A DNA stretch of 64,000 bases from Diphasiastrum complanatum (Eukaryota; Streptophyta; Lycopodiopsida; Lycopodiales; Lycopodiaceae). The DNA is taken from the NCBI GenBank assembly GCA_029204225.1, contig CM055095.1, positions 58,738,865 through 58,802,864 of the forward strand. The letters run 5' to 3'. The notes beneath the pieces were generated by a model, which ran no database searches, was not told where the DNA came from, and saw only the letters and a list, made by a program, of their open reading frames with translations. The position numbers and the translations under genes are program-made. Of this stretch, positions 58,081-64,000 are shown one piece after another (within the stretch, counting starts at the first letter, position 1; each line of letters opens with the position of its first letter).

Positions 58081-58173
58081 ATATTGTGGTACCGCGGTAC
58101 CATCATGGTACCGCGGTACCAGTATGGTCCCGCGGTACCAGGATCCGCGGTACCCAGTACCGCGGGACCTATG
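58081..58173. repeat. Right subterminal GGTACC array, copy B
   Basis: GGTACC starts at 58088 and 58096 and recurs several times, with CCGCGG and GGATCC variants, up to the terminus GGGACCTATG. Confidence 0.75.
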
Positions 58174-58194
58174 ATATATATATATATATATATA
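58174..58194. repeat. (AT)n at right end of hAT copy B
   Basis: About ten AT units immediately outside the hAT terminus. Confidence 0.9.
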
Positions 58195-59296
58195 GAAACC
58201 AAACAATAAATCATAGATCAAATTCCAACTGAGATCTCAACACAAGTAACAATAAGTTGAATATGATGCGTATAGTTCCTATAAAGGATGGCTGCCCATG
58301 AGAGTCTCCTATAAAGTACTCTCAAGTCTCCAAGCAGTCAATTGCCAAATGAATAAGGTTATGACCACTTATGGTGGGTTGCCCCACAAGATGGTCCCTA
58401 ACCCTACTAAGTAACTGAAGTTCATTGAGCTATTTATATAGTCACAAAATTTCAAAACAATGGAAATTAACCATTACTTTGAGGGTATAGATGAAACAAT
58501 GAGGACCCAGGTATGATAAAATAATAAGAAGTGCCCTATTACACGTCCATAACTAGTAGCAAAAGTACAAAGTATGAATAATCTTCCTTCATAAAGAGAT
58601 TGCTTCAGAAAAAGGGCCTTGAACTTCAACAAGGTAGGTGGCACAAGGATGTTGGAATGGTTTTGAGAAACAGAAACTTATCGAGTCCATGGGGATTATG
58701 TATTCTAGCGACTTATACCGGTGGTGAAGGTCCTTCAGGAAATTATGGCGAGCCCGTTAGGCTGAGTTTTAACTTCAAATATTAGCTGAACTGTCACTAA
58801 GGTCTCTAGAAAGACCATTCCCTAATGTAAAGGATGAGCAAAACTTTCACTTATTTTTACCCAACCTAATTGTAAGATATGCGGTGAAAAACTTGGGCAT
58901 CATTCTCTACAAAAAATTTACCAGCGGATAAAATATCTGGTTATAGACTTCTATTCTTACCAGGCAGTTCAATTTATAAAGAGGACTTTTACACCGTGGA
59001 CTTGAATTTTATTGTAGTTAAAAAAAATTAAGGGAATCCTTTACAGTCAAAGGCACCTAGCACTTCCAAGGTTACAACTGCCCACTGTTGTTGTATTCAA
59101 TCCAGTCCAACAGATAAATTTGGCAAAAGCATCTTAGGATCTCAAGCAACGTCATTATGAAAAAATGGCCATAGATTCTTAAAAAGGCCAAGCAGAGATA
59201 CAAAAAATGAATATGAAAGATATTGGGTATATCCAACTGAGAACACAAGACAAAGCTCGACTTCGACTTCAGTTAAATGTCATTCCAAAACAATAC
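58195..59296. other. Intronic sequence, no gene recognised
   Basis: AT-rich, with short ORFs only and no domain recognised. The minus-strand splice donor of the PPR4 exon closes it at 59295-59296. Confidence 0.45.
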
Positions 59297-59426
59297 CTGC
59301 ATATCACCAGCTTTGCAGCAAGCATTGATAAATGATGTGTAGGTATAAATATCAGGACAATGGCCCTCCTTCCGCATTTGATGTAAAACTTCTGCTGCCT
59401 CCCACATGTCACCTCTTTGAGCCCAT
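59297..59426 (-). CDS. PPR4: Internal exon of PPR4-like gene
   Basis: A 130-bp exon lies between acceptor TTTTAATATCAG (AG at complement of 59427-59428) and donor CAG|GTATTG. It enters in phase 2 and leaves in phase 0. The peptide WAQRGDMWEAAEVLHQMRKE plus GHCPD is the end of one PPR motif, and IYTYTSFINACCKAGDMQ is the first half of the next, completed by the exon at 23733. The WAxRGDxWEAA and TYTSFIxACxKAGDM strings are strongly PPR4-like. Earlier exons (RRM and most PPRs) must lie beyond 64000, because none is visible up to the window end. Confidence 0.85.
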
Positions 59427-59639
59427 CTGATATTAAAAATAAAACACTCTACAACAATCAGGTGGATTGATGGAAAGGAACATAACAAGAAACGCAAATC
59501 TCCATAAGACCCAAAAGTGCGGAGCCAGCTTACTACCCTTAAAATTCCCTTTACAAGCAAGATAATAGAAAATCTGAAATATTTTTTACTAGCTCTGCTC
59601 TCAGGAAAAAACAGTCATCTATGAGACGAATGTACTCAT

Positions 59640-60021
59640 CTGCAGGTCAGTGCATGTTGTGAATAGTTATATACTCAAAATAGCCGCTGATTAGTATACC
59701 TTTAGCTATGGGCCAGTTACCGTTAAGGGCACATCTTTACAAGACCCAGCTTGCCTAATCTCAAGAAGGTTGTACTAAGGGCCTCTAAATAGTATATATA
59801 TAGGGATATCATCTAGTCATTAGGGATTCATTGATTATTTAGCTTAATGGTATTGCTTGGGCTCTTCATGGGAGAACCCTTTGCTAATGCTTGTAGGGCT
59901 TTATATATCATATGCTCTTGGGAATTCTCCGTGGGAGATTGCTTGACTATTTCTATTGTAGTCATGTATGCTTCATTAATACCATATCCATAGATTAAAT
60001 CCATAACTTGGTATTAGAGCA
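59640..60021 (+). repeat. LTR 3' part with primer-binding site
   Basis: TGGTATTAGAGC at 60010-60021 is one base from the initiator tRNA-Met complement TGGTATCAGAGC. The preceding text (TATATATAGGG near 59795, CATTAATACC, CATAAC) looks like a copia-type LTR end. The left boundary is not determined, and no gag or pol follows. Confidence 0.5.
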
Positions 60022-60129
60022 CTTCCTTGGGCAGATTTGACATTTGGGGAAGGTGCACCTTCATGACGTTATTTTTCTTTTTTGCTTTAGCACCTTCTTC
60101 AGATTCGTTTTCTTTCGGGGTTCTTGTGA

Positions 60130-60345
60130 TATCTGATTCGAGCACACTAGCCTATTTGCAGCCAGCTGAACTAACCTGATACGCCCAAAAGCGATATCGT
60201 ACAGGAAGAAGAGATTTAAAATTTTCCTTTTTTCTGAAAAATATATAAATGAAATAACATTTTGTTGGGTGATATCAGATTCGAGTGCGCTACCTAGTTG
60301 CAGCCAGCTATACTAGCCTATCGCGTCCCAAAGCGATATCCTTCT
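60130..60345. repeat. Duplicated block about 142 bp apart
   Basis: TTGCAGCCAGCT(G/A)(A/T)ACTA and CCCAAA(A)GCGATATC occur at about 60157-60200 and again at about 60297-60341. Confidence 0.75.
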
Positions 60346-61190
60346 TCACCACCTATCACTTGTTGGATTTTCTATCACATTCGGGCAGCCTATCATGGTC
60401 TTTGGCATTTGTGTAGAGCCTACATTGAGGTGACAACTTGTGTCCTATCCCTCAAGGTTTGTGCTTTTGAAACATCCTTTCTTTTTTAGAATCATATACC
60501 TTGGTTTTTGTTTATATTCGGTTTCAGATTCATTTGTTTTTTTGTTACGATCTGTTGTTTCAGTTCTGCTTTATGCTCGTTTAAGATCTGTATTACTTGA
60601 TCATTTTTCCTTTATTATTTTTGTATTTTGCCTCTCGTTCCTCCTCACTATTTTTAGTGCGCATTATATAAAAAATAATAATTCAAATTTAAGTTTGTAT
60701 ATGAGAGAAAATCGAGTGGTCGAGTGCTTTTTCCATCTGTTTTAGTTTTACAATCCATTGTTTGTCACGATTTTAAGTTCCGATTTTTTTTTCTAGATGA
60801 AAAACAAATAGAGAGAATTTGTGTGTTTTACAAATCATGTGTGCTTTTATGTATTATGTGTGCTTGTTAGAACTTTTGTGTTGTGCGCCTGTCTCCCTCT
60901 TTTGGTACTTTACTAGGTGTTTCTCCTATCTCTTTCCTCTAAGTTTATCGTGGTGATAAGACTTCTGAGCGTGTGTTCGAGACATAGTTGACATGGCTTT
61001 AACATTACTTTGAAAATAATTGCCCTCATTGTACTGATTCCCAAAAGAACACTAATGCAGTTTAGCCACTATCGGGACCTGCCTACTTCATAATCACGAG
61101 GAGCATTGGAAGTGAGACAGACCTGCCTCCATTTTGTTGCATTTTGCAGTTGTAATGCTCTGTTTTGTTGTTACTTCCTGTCATAGATGC
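60346..61190. other. No gene recognised
   Basis: T-rich non-coding sequence; possibly the leader of the LTR element at 59.6-60.0 kb. Confidence 0.4.
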
Positions 61191-61197
61191 CCAGCGT

Positions 61198-61231
61198 TTC
61201 TGAAACGCGTTCAGAAACGCGTTTCTGAAAT
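61198..61231. repeat. Short palindromic repeat (GCGTTTCTGAAACGCG)
   Basis: GCGTTTCTGAAACGCG, then TTCAGAAACGCGTTTCTGAA, form overlapping inverted repeats. Confidence 0.7.
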
Positions 61232-61446
61232 ATCAAAAAAATTCCCAGAACGTTTTTTTTAATGTTTTTTTTTTGGGCAATATGGGTATCAGGTGAAAGC
61301 TCTAATTAAGAGCATAATTATTGTGTAGTTTGCCGAATGTTTCGGGTGCAGGATGGTCTAGTTTAGGTGCATTAACTCCCAGATTTACGCTTTGCTGTGT
61401 TTAATATAAAAAATTAATAAAAAAACATGATGCCCCAAAATTCTCC

Positions 61447-61449
<3 letters not shown>

Positions 61450-61512
<63 letters not shown>
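61450..61512. repeat. (CT)n microsatellite
   Basis: About 31 CT units. Confidence 0.95.
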
Positions 61513-61517
<5 letters not shown>

Positions 61518-61779
61518 CTCTCTCAGATCCAACAAACTAAACAAAAATGCTTACTCATGCTGAACAAATACCATGCTAAGTGTTCTGAACCAGTTATCAT
61601 ACTGCATCGTCCTGAACCGTACTGAAGCATTTTTCAACCATATGGAATTGTTTTTCAACCATACTCTCTGTCTCTCTCTCTCTCTGGAGGAGACCTCATC
61701 TTCCTAGACGACGTCATCGACCACCAGCAGTCCTTCATGCCTCCTCCCGTATTACATCCTTTTGTAGCATCAGCGAGAC

Positions 61780-62022
61780 GGGGTTGGATGATAGTGTCAT
61801 ACCGTATTCATGACAGTTAGCAGTATATATGCTCCCACATGTTTCATATATCATCGCATCCTTTTTCAGTTTCAGCTTTCAGTTTCAGATCATAGCAGTT
61901 AGATTTGTATTTCTGTTATAGTCTTGGAGACGTTTCATACGCTCCTACGGTTACCACATACTTGACATGTACATTTACTAGTCTTATATGCCTTTTGGCA
62001 TGGAAAAGACATTAATAAAGCT

Positions 62023-62026
<4 letters not shown>
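61780..62026 (+). mobile_element. LINE-like 3' tail
   Basis: The 3' end (TGCCTTTTGGCA...AAAGACATTAATAAAG) resembles the 3' end of the LINE at 35.2-37.0 kb (GTGCCCTCGGG...GACAGACATTAATATGA). In both cases a (CT)n/(AC)n microsatellite follows directly. Confidence 0.45.

Positions 62027-62117
<91 letters not shown>
62026..62117. repeat. (CT)n(AC)n compound microsatellite
   Basis: About 37 CT units followed by 8 AC units. Confidence 0.95.
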
Positions 62118-62234
62118 AAGAACAGTACTGAATCGTTACACTGTTGTGAATAGGATCGTCATAATATATAATATCGAGCCACATGGCACCAAAATGGGGT
62201 ACAATGATGTTCCACGAACATGAAAACTACACAA

Positions 62235-64000
62235 CTAAGACTCGTCAGAGTCATGGTAGGAACCATCATCTGAATCTGTGCCTGACTGCAAATCCCAAGG
62301 GTCTGTAGATGAATCGGAACTGGAGGGAGCCATATGTCGTGGTGTGGCCCTGGCTCTGTTGCGTGATGCCTGGCCGACGGCTGCCTGTGATGCTCCACTC
62401 CTGTCTACAAAAAGCGAACTCAGCCCCCCCCTCCTAGAACCTCTAGGTCTCCCCCTAGGCCTACGTGCAGGAATGGCTAGCTCCTCCTCTGTCTCTGCAT
62501 CAGGGTCCACCAGCAGGTCAGCCAGGTCATCCCCCTGTGCCTCCGCCCACATCCCCTCGTCCTCCTCTATATCTCCCTCAACCCACTCCTCCTCCACATA
62601 GTCTGCCCCGAGCATCTCTCCACCCTCCGAGACCTCGTCATCTCCCTCCTCAGCCCTCTCCCTCTGCCTCTCTGTCCTCCTCTGCCGCCGTAAAGCCCGT
62701 GCGTCAGCCTGTGCCTGTCTGTAGAGCTCTCTATGGATCTCATCATCCATCTCCTCCTGTGTGGGTGGTGCCCGAGGAGCAGCAGCTATCGAATCCACCA
62801 AGCAAGTGTCGGGGTCCACCTGCTGTTGTTAGGCAGGTATTGTGCAACTCACTGCATATTTTGAAAACAAATCAATTCATCAAAGCATACCAAGAAAAAA
62901 GGGGTGATGATGTGAATCACCTCGAGCATCTGACCCTCTCCTCGTGTGCGCCTCAGCATACGGCCGTTGGTGTTCACAAACACCAACCAACCGCCTACAC
63001 TGCTCGATGGACAACCTGTTCCTCTTCTGCGTGTGATACAAGGCCCAGGTGCTCCAATTCCGCTCACAAGCTCCTGCAGAACAGTCCTGTGCAAGGACTC
63101 TCTCAGCCAATCGCCTCAGGTCACCTGTGCTGCGCCCGTGGATGCACCACCATGTAACAGGCCTCAGCTGATCCTCCCTCCGCCGACTCTGCTCTCCATC
63201 GAAAGGAAACTGGAAGCGCTCAAATGCGAGCAGCTGGCTTGCAATGTTGGCCAGCATCGGACCTATTGGCAAAAGGAAAAACATGGCACATGTAGGACCC
63301 CTCAAATTCAGACACTACCAATGAGTACAATACTGCAGTAACATTGCTACCAAACGATTTCTCACACGTACCTAGTCCGAGCCATACGCGCTCCGTGTAC
63401 TCCACCCATCCCCGGTGCAACTCCGGATCGTCCCTCTCTCGCGTAGAGCACCACAAGGGGTGCAACATGTGGGCTACGGCGTGGATGGGTCGGTGGAAGT
63501 AGTCCCATCTGGCCTCCCAGATGCGTGAGATCTCGCGCCTCCTGCAGCAAACAAATTACAACAATCACTAAACCATAGCATAAAAGAAACGCATCACACT
63601 CGAGTGAGAAACAACAAACTAGACACTGAAGAGTCATACCTATGCTCGTCCAAGGCTGACAACAGAATCCCCTCGCCGATGCGCTGCATGAACTCATTAA
63701 TGAGACCGAGGGTGCACCCCTCACGGTCTACCAGACACAGCACTCTGTAAATGGGTAGTAGGATCCCACTAATCTCCTCAGCAGCTCTCCAGAACTCGTC
63801 GCCGTACACAGTGGACTGGAAAAATGCCGAATGGGGGAGGTCTGTAAAGTCCCGGAAGGCCACGCTGGAAACCATCCGCCGCAATGCATCCTTCACCACC
63901 ACCAATCGCTCTAGCACCAAGAAGTAAAACGCAAAGCGTGTGGGTGCGGGCTTCTTCAGGTTTAGGGTGGAGAAGGTGCGGAACAGGGCCAACACACGCC
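62235..64000 (-). CDS. Third hAT transposase, C-terminal half (open, partial)
   Basis: Exons are 64000-63640 (continuing beyond the window), 63541-63372, 63262-62921 and 62819-62235, all with GT-AG junctions and preserved frame. Exon 1 part matches copy A/B (LKKPAPTRFAF, then the post-core region). Exon 2 has SRIWEARWDYFHRPIHAVAH. Exon 3 has VTWWCIHG and CERNWSTWALYHTQKRNRL (catalytic Glu, dimerisation). The last exon is a Glu-rich coiled-coil and acidic tail with one AT-hook (RRPRGRPRGSRRGG, about 62439-62467) and an S/D-rich end. No stop or frameshift is seen. Relative to copies A and B the third hAT has no intron before the DC(A/S)A block but has an additional one upstream. It is a divergent family member that may be intact. 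Confidence 0.8.

Larger units (their letters stand above)
52007..58173 (-). mobile_element. hAT element copy B, two convergent genes
   Basis: The ends CATAGTACCC (52007-52016) and, inverted, CATAGGTCCC (58164-58173) match at 8 of 10 positions and are flanked by TA repeats on both sides. GGTACC-rich subterminal arrays lie inside both ends. From the left end a small + strand ORF (52655-53020) and from the right end the four-exon transposase gene (57802 to 53544, minus) run toward each other. Length is about 6.2 kb. The TA-repeat target hides any 8-bp duplication. Confidence 0.8.
23734..59296 (-). other. 35.6-kb intron of PPR4-like gene
   Basis: The donor is ATGCAG|GTATTG (GT at complement of 59295-59296) and the acceptor TTTTTCATGCAG (AG at complement of 23734-23735). 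Both flanking exons are in phase 0, and joining them completes a single PPR motif after its 18th residue. The intron contains the LTR elements, the LINE, two hAT copies and tandem repeats listed separately. I see no other PPR4-like exon inside it, but a very short exon could be missed. Confidence 0.8.

Noticed and set aside
58600-58785. 61-codon + ORF (GNYGEPVRLSF)
   Set aside because: No homology recognised, no splice context, and it sits in the PPR4 intron. Insufficient support.
1-64000. tRNA or rRNA genes
   Set aside because: I saw only tRNA-complementary primer sites of retroelements. No cloverleaf with A and B boxes was convincing by eye.

Overview
This window is nuclear DNA from a land plant with a large, transposon-dense genome. 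The evidence is: plant-type telomere motifs (CCCTAAA) inside the sequence; plant Ty3/gypsy elements of chromovirus and Tat/Athila-like type; BED/hAT transposons; a LINE; and two exons of a pentatricopeptide (PPR) gene that look like nuclear PPR4, the chloroplast splicing factor. The very long intron and heavy repeat load would suit a fern or another large-genome non-flowering lineage, but the species is inference only.

The only confident host gene runs on the minus strand. One PPR4-like exon lies at 59297-59426 and the last coding exon at 23311-23733. Both have canonical splice signals, the phase is preserved, and the junction falls inside one 35-residue PPR motif. The intron between them is 35,563 bp and holds almost everything in the middle of the window. 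A possible second host gene is visible only as a short terminal exon at 1769-1876 (+).

1-23.3 kb (downstream of PPR4): a copia-like LTR remnant; a putative LTR with a tRNA-Asp primer-binding site (6954-6970) followed by a gutted protease/RT fragment; an unrecognised broken ORF (8.1-9.6 kb); a degenerate AT-rich minisatellite (about 9.97-10.59 kb); two minus-strand Tat/Athila-like pol remnants (10.6-11.6 and 17.65-21.6 kb); and about 5 kb of AT-rich sequence with no gene.

23.7-59.3 kb (the giant intron): a gag-protease-only LTR element (25.1-30.2 kb); an unidentified ORF (30.46-30.97 kb); an LTR with a nested solo LTR (33.0-34.2 kb); a 5'-truncated LINE (35.2-36.8 kb); hAT copy A (37470-43580); higher-order tandem repeats (43.8-44.7 kb); a complete but degenerate chromovirus with a perfect 5-bp target duplication (45764-51331); GC-rich palindromic repeats; and hAT copy B (52007-58173).

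59.4-64 kb (the next intron upstream): a copia-like LTR end with primer site, a LINE-like tail, microsatellites, and the 3' half of a third, divergent but open hAT transposase.

The most interesting system is the hAT family. Copy B has a MuDR-like two-gene layout: a small + strand coiled-coil ORF and a four-exon minus-strand transposase gene converge between GGTACC-rich ends. Copy A holds the same parts in circularly permuted order, with its ends touching at a (TA)n spacer and its outer breakpoints both at CTAGAT. That is what integration of an excised circle would leave.
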